From positions 1-22,307 of the forward strand of contig NZ_DASVZH010000131.1 in the NCBI RefSeq assembly GCF_036391795.1: DNA of 22,307 bases, written 5' to 3'. Each line of letters opens with the position of its first letter. Positions within the stretch are counted from its first letter, which is position 1. The DNA is from Oryzihumus sp036391795. Its GTDB lineage: Bacteria > Actinomycetota > Actinomycetes > Actinomycetales > Dermatophilaceae. This document shows positions 7,738-14,029 of the stretch, piece after piece. Under the pieces are notes generated by a model. The model worked only from the letters and a program-made list of their open reading frames with translations. It was not told the origin of the DNA and did no database searches. A program made the position numbers and the translations under genes.

Positions 7738-7785
7738 GACACCGGCTGGTGCATGGTGTCGTTCCAAGGTCAGCAGTCCCTGACC
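7738..7785 (+). other. Two short stem-loops ahead of the GAF-ANTAR gene
   Basis: Stem one is GACACC (7738-7743) with GGTGTC (7755-7760), with an 11-nt loop. Stem two is GGTCAG (7768-7773) with CTGACC (7780-7785), with a 6-nt loop CAGTCC. A 7-nt linker joins them. ANTAR proteins bind paired hexaloop hairpins, but neither loop has the usual A at position 1 and G at position 4, so this is only suggestive. Confidence 0.3.
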
Positions 7786-7820
7786 GCCCCCCTTTGCCCC
7801 ATCCCATTCAGGAGGTCGAC

Positions 7821-8498
7821 GTGGACCCGTCGTTCGCGGCGGACTTCGCCGAGATGGCCCGGCACATGCACCAGGGCGACGACGTCGGACAGACCGTCGA
7901 GACGGTTGCCCAGTTCGCCAAGGAGGCGCTGGCGTGCGACTGCGCCGGCGTGATGCTCGTGCATGGTGGCAAGCAGGTCGAGTCCGCCGCCACCACGGAC
8001 CCCCTCGTCATCAAGGCCGACCGGCTGCAGATGGAGTGCGGGCAGGGCCCGTGCCTGGAGTCGATCTGGGACCACGAGACGTTCGTCATCCACGACACCG
8101 AGACCGAGACGCGCTGGGCGGACTGGTGCCGCCAGGTGTCCGGCCTGGGCGTGCGCAGCGTGCTCAGCCTGCGGCTGTTCACCCATCACAACACCCTGGG
8201 TGCGCTCAACCTGTATGCCGTGGAGCCGGGGCGGTTCGACGACGAGGACATCGCCGTGGCCACGATCTTCGCCGGGCACGCGTCGGTGGCGCTGGCGTCG
8301 GCACGCAACGAGTCGAGCCTGCGCAAGGCCATCGATGCCCGGCACCTGATCGGGCAGGCGCAGGGCATCCTCATGGAGCGGTTCAACCTCAACGCCGACC
8401 AGGCGTTCGCCATCCTGCGGCGCTACTCCCAGGACAAGAACATGAAGCTGCGGGCCGTGGCCGAGCACATGGTCGAGTCCCGCCAGCTGCCCGCCTGA
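7821..8498 (+). CDS. GAF-ANTAR domain RNA-binding regulator
   Basis: A protein of 225 aa. A GAF sensor domain covers about 25-160, containing DRLQMECGQGPCLE (68-81) and the hydrophobic strands VRSVLSLRLF and LGALNLYAV. A C-terminal ANTAR domain covers about 170-222, with the signature LIGQAQGILMERFNLNADQA (176-195). ANTAR proteins act mainly as antiterminators that bind paired stem-loops in mRNA leaders, with the GAF domain taken as the input module. The ligand cannot be read from sequence. The GTG start at 7821 is fixed by AGGAGG ending 5 nt upstream. It follows the sigma gene by 127 nt on the same strand, so the pair may respond to related signals. No cognate kinase is nearby. Confidence 0.93.
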   Translation: MDPSFAADFAEMARHMHQGDDVGQTVETVAQFAKEALACDCAGVMLVHGGKQVESAATTDPLVIKADRLQMECGQGPCLESIWDHETFVIHDTETETRWADWCRQVSGLGVRSVLSLRLFTHHNTLGALNLYAVEPGRFDDEDIAVATIFAGHASVALASARNESSLRKAIDARHLIGQAQGILMERFNLNADQAFAILRRYSQDKNMKLRAVAEHMVESRQLPA

Positions 8499-8560
8499 GG
8501 TCGACCGGCCCCCGCCGGCACCCCCGTGCGGCGGGTCTGCGTGCGCGCGGGCGCCGGTCG

Positions 8561-8569
8561 GGGTACCAC
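8561..8569 (+). promoter_or_regulatory. Possible -10 region of the topoisomerase IB gene
   Basis: TACCAC at 8564-8569 lies 6 nt before ATG 8576, and no Shine-Dalgarno is visible, which suggests a leaderless start. The overlapping GGGTAC at 8561-8566 resembles a stress-sigma -10, but no GTTT lies at the right distance. Confidence 0.35.
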
Positions 8570-8575
8570 TCGGGC

Positions 8576-9592
8576 ATGCGCCTGCGCCGTAGCAAGCCCG
8601 ACGGGCCCGGCATCCGCCGCCTGCGTCGGGGCCGGGGGTTCTCCTACGTCGACGCCTCCGGGCAGGCGGTGGACCCGCAGACCCGCGAACGGATCTCCTC
8701 GCTGGCGATCCCGCCGGCCTGGCAGGACGTGTGGATCAGCCCCTGGCCGCACGGACACATCCAGGCCGTCGGCACCGACGATGCCGGCCGGCGGCAGTAC
8801 CTCTACCACGAGGCCTGGCACGAGAGCCGCAACGAGGCCAAGCACCTGCGCGTGCTGACCCTCGCGCGCAGCATCCACACGGTGCGTGAGGCGGTCGAGA
8901 CCGATCTCACGGCCCGGGCGTTGGGGCGCGACCGGGTGCTCGGGGTGGCGCTGCGGATGCTCGACTACGGCGTGTTCCGCACCGGCGGGGAGGCCTACGC
9001 CCTGGAGCACGGCACCCACGGCGTGGCCACGCTGCTGCGCGAGCACGTGTGCCTGCGTCGTGGCGAGGTCGTGTTCGAGTACACCGCCAAGGGCGGCCTT
9101 CAGCGGTCGGTCAGCCTGCGCGACGACAAGCTGGCGGCGGCCATCCGGGCGTTGCGGCGGGCGCGCTGTGACAGCGACCGGCTGCTGGTCTACCGCGACG
9201 GTCGCGAGTGGCGCGAGGTGCGCGCCGACGACGTCAACGCACGGTTCAAGGAGCTGGCCGGCAAGGACTACACCGTCAAGGACCTGCGCACGTGGCGGGC
9301 GACGGTCGTGGCCGCGGTCGCCCTGGCCCAGGCCGGTCCGGTGGACACCAAGGCGGCGCGCGCCCGTGCCGAGCGGGCCGCGATGGAGCTCGTCGCCGAG
9401 GAGCTCGGCAACACCCCAGCGGTGGCGCGCCGCTCCTACGTCGACCCGCGCGTGGTGGAGCACTTCGGCGCCGGCCGCACGATCGCCGCGGCCCTCCAGC
9501 GGCTGGGCGGCGACGACCTGATGGTGCCCGAGGTGCGTCGGGGGGTGGAGCGCGCGGTGGTGCGGCTGTTGGCCAGCCAGCCGCGCGGCTGA
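8576..9592 (+). CDS. DNA topoisomerase IB
   Basis: A 338-aa type IB topoisomerase, which nicks one strand through a 3'-phosphotyrosine and relaxes supercoils without ATP. The catalytic set is complete by motif: Arg135 in YGVFRTGGE, Lys172 in EYTAKGG, Arg238 in DLRTWRA, Asn279 in ELGNTPAV (His or Asn in this family) and the nucleophile Tyr288 in RRSYVDPR. Length matches the bacterial poxvirus-like enzymes. ATG 8576 starts the conserved N-terminus and sits 6 nt after a -10-like TACCAC. It follows the GAF-ANTAR gene by 77 nt. A hairpin follows the stop codon. The main type IA enzyme is encoded at 16966, so this is likely an accessory relaxase. Confidence 0.95.
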   Translation: MRLRRSKPDGPGIRRLRRGRGFSYVDASGQAVDPQTRERISSLAIPPAWQDVWISPWPHGHIQAVGTDDAGRRQYLYHEAWHESRNEAKHLRVLTLARSIHTVREAVETDLTARALGRDRVLGVALRMLDYGVFRTGGEAYALEHGTHGVATLLREHVCLRRGEVVFEYTAKGGLQRSVSLRDDKLAAAIRALRRARCDSDRLLVYRDGREWREVRADDVNARFKELAGKDYTVKDLRTWRATVVAAVALAQAGPVDTKAARARAERAAMELVAEELGNTPAVARRSYVDPRVVEHFGAGRTIAAALQRLGGDDLMVPEVRRGVERAVVRLLASQPRG

Positions 9593-9601
9593 CCCGCGGA
9601 G

Positions 9602-9623
9602 CCCTGCGGTTTGTCCCGCAGGG
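9602..9623 (+). terminator. Hairpin after the topoisomerase IB gene
   Basis: CCCTGCGG (9602-9609) pairs perfectly with CCGCAGGG (9616-9623) around a 6-nt loop, 9 nt after the stop codon. The stem and loop overlap the -35 of the next promoter. Confidence 0.6.
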
Positions 9624-9633
9624 GGCCGGGTAA
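9609..9633 (+). promoter_or_regulatory. SigB/SigF-type promoter of the hemerythrin gene
   Basis: GTTT (9609-9612) and GGGTAA (9628-9633) are 15 nt apart, a close match to the actinobacterial stress-sigma promoter. Transcription would start near 9641, giving a leader of about 46 nt to ATG 9687. Confidence 0.65.
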
Positions 9634-9686
9634 GACAGTCGTGGGCGAGGGCCGCCCGCGTTTCCTTCCACCGCCACGGAGGTCCC

Positions 9687-10187
9687 ATGTCGACTGACGC
9701 GATCGTGCTGCTCAAGGACGACCACAAGGAAGTGCGCCAGCTGTTCCGCGAGTTCGAGGAGGCGGGGGAGAACGCCACCGTGCGCAAGGGGCAGATCGTC
9801 AGGAAGATCATCGAGCTGCTCACCGTGCACACCTACATCGAGAACGAGGTCATGTATCCCGAGGTCCGTGCGTTGCTGCCGGACGTCGAGGACGACGTGC
9901 TCGAGTCCTACGAGGAGCACCACGTGGCCGACGTGCTGTGCATGGAGCTGTGGTCCATGGAGCCCGACGACGAGCGGTTCGACGCCAAGACGACCGTCCT
10001 CATCGAGTCGGTGCGCCACCACATGGACGAGGAGGAGCAGGAGTGGTTCCCCACGGTGCGTGAGGGGCTCGGTCGCAACCAGCTCCAGGAGATCGGGGCG
10101 AAGATGCTGGAGCTGAAGAAGACGGCTCCCCGCAAGCCCTCCCAGCCGAGCGCCCTGAAGAAGGCCATCGACGCCCTCATCTCCTGA
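9687..10187 (+). CDS. Hemerythrin-like (HHE) cation-binding protein
   Basis: A 166-aa soluble four-helix protein. The hemerythrin iron ligand pattern is readable: His13 in DDHK, His48 and Glu52 in VHTYIENE, the His pair 78-79 in YEEHHVAD, and the His pair 111-112 with HHMDEEEQEWFP. Such domains bind a di-iron centre and sense or buffer oxygen, nitric oxide or iron; which applies here is not visible. The C-terminal 35 residues are Lys/Pro-rich and probably disordered. The start has GGAGG 4 nt upstream. The stress-sigma promoter at 9609 suggests induction in stress or stationary phase. A strong hairpin lies downstream at 10247. Confidence 0.93.
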   Translation: MSTDAIVLLKDDHKEVRQLFREFEEAGENATVRKGQIVRKIIELLTVHTYIENEVMYPEVRALLPDVEDDVLESYEEHHVADVLCMELWSMEPDDERFDAKTTVLIESVRHHMDEEEQEWFPTVREGLGRNQLQEIGAKMLELKKTAPRKPSQPSALKKAIDALIS

Positions 10188-10205
10188 CCGGGGCGGCGAG
10201 CCCGC

Positions 10206-10232
10206 GTTTGCCCGGCGGTCCCCACCGGGTAC
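10206..10232 (+). promoter_or_regulatory. SigB/SigF-type promoter in the gap after the hemerythrin gene
   Basis: GTTT (10206-10209) and GGGTAC (10227-10232) are 17 nt apart. RNA would start near 10240 and run at once into the hairpin at 10247-10285. The downstream gene seems to have its own -10 at 10297, so the product of this promoter is unclear: either a short RNA or a leader. Confidence 0.5.
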
Positions 10233-10246
10233 GTGCCACCCGGCGG

Positions 10247-10285
10247 CGGACCGCCCCCTTCCCGCCCGGAAGCGGGGGCGGTCCG
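10247..10285 (+). terminator. Strong hairpin after the hemerythrin gene
   Basis: A 12-bp GC-rich stem (10247-10258 with 10274-10285) contains an inner TTCC/GGAA stem, forming one long hairpin. It is the likely terminator of the hemerythrin transcript, 59 nt after its stop codon. It also follows the promoter at 10206 by only 14 nt. Confidence 0.75.
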
Positions 10286-10296
10286 TCGTCCCGCCC

Positions 10297-10302
10297 TAGG
10301 CT
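10297..10302 (+). promoter_or_regulatory. Probable -10 element of the methyltransferase gene
   Basis: TAGGCT is followed by 7 nt and ATG 10310. No Shine-Dalgarno precedes that ATG, so the transcript is probably leaderless. The same TAGGCT occurs 6 nt before the GTG of the MFS gene at 21498. Confidence 0.5.
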
Positions 10303-10309
10303 GGCGCCC

Positions 10310-11818
10310 ATGACCCCCAGCCCGGCCCCGCCCGTCCCGCTGCCCGACCTCGTCCCGTTGCTGCGGGTCGACCTCTCGGCCGCGGACTTCACGGTCGAGG
10401 GCATCGCGCAGGCGCTGGGCCCGGTGGCCAACGACGCGCTCGGCCGGGAGCAGCTGCTGCCGGCCGACCTCGCCACCCGGGACGCGGGCACTCCCCTGGC
10501 CACCCTGGTGCGCCTGTTCACCCTCGGCCGGCCCGTGCCGGCCGAGGCCGTCTCCGCGGCGCTGCCGACGCTGGGTCTCGAGGGGCTGGAGCGGCTGGGG
10601 CTCGTGACCGTGGCGGAGGGCCGGGCCCGGGCCACGTGCGACCTGCACCCGCACGCCGACGAGGCGCACAGCTGGTGGGTGGCCTCGGACCTGTCCGAGA
10701 TGGCGACCGGCGCCGCACTCGCCCCCGACCACGTGCTGGGCATCGGCGGCGCGTCCACCACGCTGGCGGCCTGGGCCCCGCGTCCGCCGGTCGAACGCGC
10801 GCTCGACATGGGCACCGGCTGCGGCGTGCAGGCCCTGCACCTGTCCGGGCACGCCGGCTCGGTCGTCGCGACCGACCTGTCCCGGCGCGCCCTGGACTTC
10901 GCCGCGTTCAACGCGGCCGTCAACGGCCTCGAGCTCGACCTGCGCTGCGGCAGCCTCTTCGAACCCGTTGCCGGACAACGCTTCCAGCTCATCGTCAGCA
11001 ACCCGCCGTTCGTCATCACCCCGCGCGGCTCCGACGTCCCGCTGTTCGAGTACCGCGACGGCGGGCTCGCCGGCGACGCCCTCGTCGAGGCCGTGGTGCG
11101 CACCATCGGCGAGCACCTCGAGCCCGGCGGCATCGGGCAGTTCCTCGGCAACTGGGAGGTCGCCGAGGGCGCCGACTGGCGCGACCGCGTCCGCGGCTGG
11201 CTGGAGGGCACGGGCCTGGACGCCTGGGTGATCCAGCGCGACGTGCAGGATCCCGCGCAGTACGCCGAGCTGTGGGCCCGCGACGGCGGCCACGTGCCGG
11301 GCACGCTCGAGTACGAGGCCATGTATGCCGCGTGGCTGGCCGACTTCGCGACCCGCGGCGTCGGGTCGGTCGGCTTCGGGGTGGTGACGGTGCAGCGGCC
11401 GGCGACGGCGCGCGATACCTGGGTGGAGCTGGGGGAGGAGTCCGGTCCGGTGTCCTCCCCGATGGGTCCGGCGATCCTGGCGGGCGTGCGCGCCCGCACC
11501 TGGCTGGCCGAGCACGGCGACGACGGGGTGCTGGCGACGGCGTGGCGCTGCGCCGGGGACGTCACCGAGGAGCGGCACTCGCGGCCCGGTGCGGAGGACC
11601 CCAGCGTGATCGTCATCCGGCAGGGCAGCGGACTGCGCCGCGGCGTGCGGGTCGACACCGTCATGGCGGCGTTCGTCAGCGTCTGCGACGGCGACCTCAC
11701 CGCTGGTCAGGCGCTCGAGGCCATCGCGGCGCTGCTCGAGCGCGACGCGGGGGAGGTGCGCGCCGCCGCGCTGCCGGTCATCCGCGAGCTGGTGGCGGAC
11801 GGTTTCCTGATCCGCTGA
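10310..11818 (+). CDS. Class I SAM-dependent methyltransferase with NPPF motif
   Basis: A protein of 502 aa. A Rossmann methyltransferase core starts at about 160: motif I ALDMGTGCG (164-172), motif II ATDLS, and the catalytic-type NPPF (231-234). NPPF/NPPY enzymes of this group methylate amide or amino nitrogens in glutamine, RNA or DNA; the substrate here is unknown. The N-terminal 150 residues resemble the DUF7059 domain often joined to this core in actinobacteria. The C-terminal 200 residues hold no motif I recognise. The ATG at 10310 is supported by a TAGGCT -10 element 7 nt upstream and by the conserved length. The gene stands alone between the hemerythrin terminator and the iron operon. 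Confidence 0.87.
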   Translation: MTPSPAPPVPLPDLVPLLRVDLSAADFTVEGIAQALGPVANDALGREQLLPADLATRDAGTPLATLVRLFTLGRPVPAEAVSAALPTLGLEGLERLGLVTVAEGRARATCDLHPHADEAHSWWVASDLSEMATGAALAPDHVLGIGGASTTLAAWAPRPPVERALDMGTGCGVQALHLSGHAGSVVATDLSRRALDFAAFNAAVNGLELDLRCGSLFEPVAGQRFQLIVSNPPFVITPRGSDVPLFEYRDGGLAGDALVEAVVRTIGEHLEPGGIGQFLGNWEVAEGADWRDRVRGWLEGTGLDAWVIQRDVQDPAQYAELWARDGGHVPGTLEYEAMYAAWLADFATRGVGSVGFGVVTVQRPATARDTWVELGEESGPVSSPMGPAILAGVRARTWLAEHGDDGVLATAWRCAGDVTEERHSRPGAEDPSVIVIRQGSGLRRGVRVDTVMAAFVSVCDGDLTAGQALEAIAALLERDAGEVRAAALPVIRELVADGFLIR

Positions 11819-11827
11819 CGGGGTTGG

Positions 11828-11846
11828 TAAGGTTAGTCTTACCTTA
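11828..11846 (+). promoter_or_regulatory. Iron box (DtxR/IdeR/DmdR-type operator) of the efe operon
   Basis: TAAGGTTAGTCTTACCTTA matches the classic TTAGGTTAGSCTAACCTAA iron box at about 15 of 19 positions and is nearly palindromic. It starts 9 nt after the methyltransferase stop codon and 42 nt before the efeU ATG. It contains a -10-like TAGTCT. Iron-loaded regulator would block the promoter, so the operon should be induced by iron shortage. Confidence 0.88.
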
Positions 11847-11869
11847 CTCGCTCGTCAGAGGGTCTCATC

Positions 11870-12730
11870 ATGCTGCCCACCTTCATCATCGGCCTGCGCG
11901 AGGGCCTCGAGGCCGCGCTCATCGTCGGCATCGTCGCGGCGTTCCTCGTGCGGCAGGGCCGCCGTGACGCGCTCCGCCACGTGTGGGCGGGGGTGCTGCT
12001 CGCGGTGGGGATCTGCCTGGCCGTCGGCGTCGCGCTCGATGCCCTCGAGCAGAGCCTGCCGCAGGCCGGACAGGAGGGTCTGGAGACGGTGATCGGGGTG
12101 GTCGCGGTGGCGCTGGTGACCGCGATGATCCTGTGGATGCGCAAGCACTCCCGGACGCTGAAGTCCGGGCTGGAGGAGGCGGCGTCCGTGGCCCTGGCTC
12201 GAGGGTCGACGCGCGCGCTCGTGGGCATGGCCTTCCTTGCGGTCTTCCGCGAGGGCTTCGAGACCTCGGTGTTCCTGCTCGCGACGTTCCAGGCCTCGGT
12301 CTCACGCACGGCGTCCGTGGTCGGGGCGGTCCTGGGCATCGTCGCCGCCCTCGTCCTGGGCTACGCCCTCTACCGCGGCGGCACCCGGATCAACCTCAAG
12401 CGCTTCTTCACCCTGACCTCGATGGTGCTCGTGGTCGTGGCCGCCGGGCTGCTCATGACGGCGGCGCACACCGCGCACGAGGCGGGGTGGCTCGACGCCG
12501 GGCAGGCCACGGCCCTGGACCTGCGCTGGCTCGTCCAGCCGGGCACGCCCTGGTCCGCGGTCGTCACCGGGGTGCTCGGCCTCCAGCCGCGCCCGACCGT
12601 CATCGAGGTCACGCTCTGGTGCGTCTACGTCGTGGCCCTCAGTGCCGTCGTGCTGTGGCCGCAGCGTCGTCGGCGGCGCCCGGCGGCCCCGGCTTCCCCG
12701 GCGCAGCCCCGGCCCGCCGTCAACGCCTGA
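11870..12730 (+). CDS. efeU: Ferrous iron permease EfeU (FTR1 family)
   Basis: A 286-aa membrane permease. The two REGxE iron-binding motifs of the FTR1/EfeU family are present: REGLE at 10-14 in the first span and REGFE at 127-131 in the fourth. About seven hydrophobic segments fit the family topology. The C-terminus is a basic, Pro/Ala-rich tail. ATG 11870 has GAGGG 7 nt upstream. It is the first gene of efeU-efeO-efeB and lies directly behind the iron box. In the known system iron is handled outside the membrane by EfeO and EfeB and then moved inward through EfeU. Confidence 0.95.
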   Translation: MLPTFIIGLREGLEAALIVGIVAAFLVRQGRRDALRHVWAGVLLAVGICLAVGVALDALEQSLPQAGQEGLETVIGVVAVALVTAMILWMRKHSRTLKSGLEEAASVALARGSTRALVGMAFLAVFREGFETSVFLLATFQASVSRTASVVGAVLGIVAALVLGYALYRGGTRINLKRFFTLTSMVLVVVAAGLLMTAAHTAHEAGWLDAGQATALDLRWLVQPGTPWSAVVTGVLGLQPRPTVIEVTLWCVYVVALSAVVLWPQRRRRRPAAPASPAQPRPAVNA

Positions 12731-12828
12731 TCTCCACCCGGCCGACCGGTCGGACACTGCGCGCCGCCGGACGCGCGGCCTGACCGCACTCGGTGCTGCC
12801 CGGCCCCGACGTCGGAGGTGGCCACGTC

Positions 12829-12861
12829 ATGCCCCCAACCCTGGAAGGACCACCTCGATGA
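12829..12861 (+). CDS. Ten-codon leader ORF overlapping the efeO start
   Basis: A tiny ORF encoding MPPTLEGPPR. It has a better Shine-Dalgarno (GGAGGTG, 12814-12820, 8 nt before its ATG) than efeO itself. Its TGA stop overlaps the efeO ATG as ATGA, the classic arrangement for translational coupling. The weak efeO Shine-Dalgarno GGAAGG lies inside it. The overlap and ribosome site are seen directly; that it is translated is inferred. No function of the peptide can be stated. Confidence 0.5.
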   Translation: MPPTLEGPPR

Positions 12862-14006
12862 ACCCTGTCGTGCTCAAGGCCGCCGTTGGAGCCGCCGCCC
12901 TGGCGCTCGTCGCCGGCTGCGGCGCGGGCGGGCAGCGCGCCACGAGCGGCGGCGCAGCCCCCGTGTCGGGCGCGCCCACCGTGGCACTGCACTTCACCGA
13001 CGACGGCTGCGCCCCGAGCCCCGCGACGGTGCCTGCCGGGCCGGTCAACTTCCACGCGGAGAACCGGGGGGCCAACGCCGTCACGGAGGTGGAGGTGATG
13101 AAGGGCGACCGGATCCTCGGGGAGAAGGAGAACCTCACCCCGGGCCTGACCGGGTCGTTCAGCCTGCGCCTCGAGGCCGGTGACCACGTCATCTACTGCC
13201 CCAACGCGGCCACCGAGCGGGCGAAGCTCACCGTCACCGCCGGTGCGAACCCGGCAGCGGCCAATGCCGCCTCGGCGCAGCTGTCCGGCGCAGTCGCGAC
13301 CTACCGCCGCTTCGTCGAGGCGCAGGCCGGGGCACTGGTCCCCGCCACGACGCGGTTCGCGGCCGCGGTGAAGTCCGGCGACCTCGCCGCCGCCAGGTCG
13401 GCCTACCCCGTGGCCCGCGGCTACTACGAGCGGATCGAGCCCGTGGCGGAGTCCTTCGGCGACCTCGACCCCGAGATCGACGCCCGGGTGAACGACCTGC
13501 CCCAGGGTGCGCAGTGGACCGGGTTCCACCGGATCGAGAAGGCCCTCTGGGTGGACGGGACGACCACGGGCATGGCCCCCGTCGCGGACAAGCTGGTCAG
13601 CGACGTCACCAGGCTGCAGGCGCTGGTGAAGACCGTGGACCTGCAGGGGGCGCAGGTCGCCAACGGTGCCGTGGAGCTGCTCGGCGAGGTCGCCAACAGC
13701 AAGATCACCGGCGAGGAGGACCGCTACTCCCACACCGACCTGTACGACTTCGCGGCCAACGTCGACGGCGTCGAGGCCGCCGTCACCGCGCTGACGCCGG
13801 CCATGAAGAAGGTCGACCCGGCCCTGCAGTCCTCGGTGGCAACGCGGTTCGCAGCGGTCAAGTCCTCCCTCGACCAGTTCCGCCAGGGAGCCGGCTTCGT
13901 CGCCTACACCCCCGAGAACGTCCCTGCGGCCAAGCGGCGGGAGCTGACGGCCACGGTCAACGCGCTGGCCGAGACGCTGAGCAAGGTCGCGCCGGCGCTC
14001 ACCTGA
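12858..14006 (+). CDS. efeO: Iron uptake lipoprotein EfeO
   Basis: A protein of 382 aa. A lipoprotein signal ends in VAGC with the lipidated Cys at 21, so it is anchored outside the membrane. A cupredoxin-like domain covers about 40-128, with candidate metal ligands Cys51, Glu79, Met81 and Cys114. An M75 (imelysin-like) domain covers about 140-380, with the HRIEK motif at 224-228 that carries the HxxE metal site. EfeO binds iron and passes it to EfeU. The ATG at 12858 overlaps the stop codon of a ten-codon leader ORF. The gap from efeU is 127 nt and contains two short perfect palindromes (12742-12753 and 12806-12815). efeB follows 23 nt downstream. Confidence 0.95.
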   Translation: MNPVVLKAAVGAAALALVAGCGAGGQRATSGGAAPVSGAPTVALHFTDDGCAPSPATVPAGPVNFHAENRGANAVTEVEVMKGDRILGEKENLTPGLTGSFSLRLEAGDHVIYCPNAATERAKLTVTAGANPAAANAASAQLSGAVATYRRFVEAQAGALVPATTRFAAAVKSGDLAAARSAYPVARGYYERIEPVAESFGDLDPEIDARVNDLPQGAQWTGFHRIEKALWVDGTTTGMAPVADKLVSDVTRLQALVKTVDLQGAQVANGAVELLGEVANSKITGEEDRYSHTDLYDFAANVDGVEAAVTALTPAMKKVDPALQSSVATRFAAVKSSLDQFRQGAGFVAYTPENVPAAKRRELTATVNALAETLSKVAPALT

Positions 14007-14029
14007 GCGACCGCAGCGGGAGGACAGAC

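Noticed and set aside
8423..11578. Long minus-strand frames opposite the topoisomerase IB, hemerythrin and methyltransferase genes
   Set aside because: Both are GC-driven shadows with biased composition; the opposite strand holds complete catalytic motifs.
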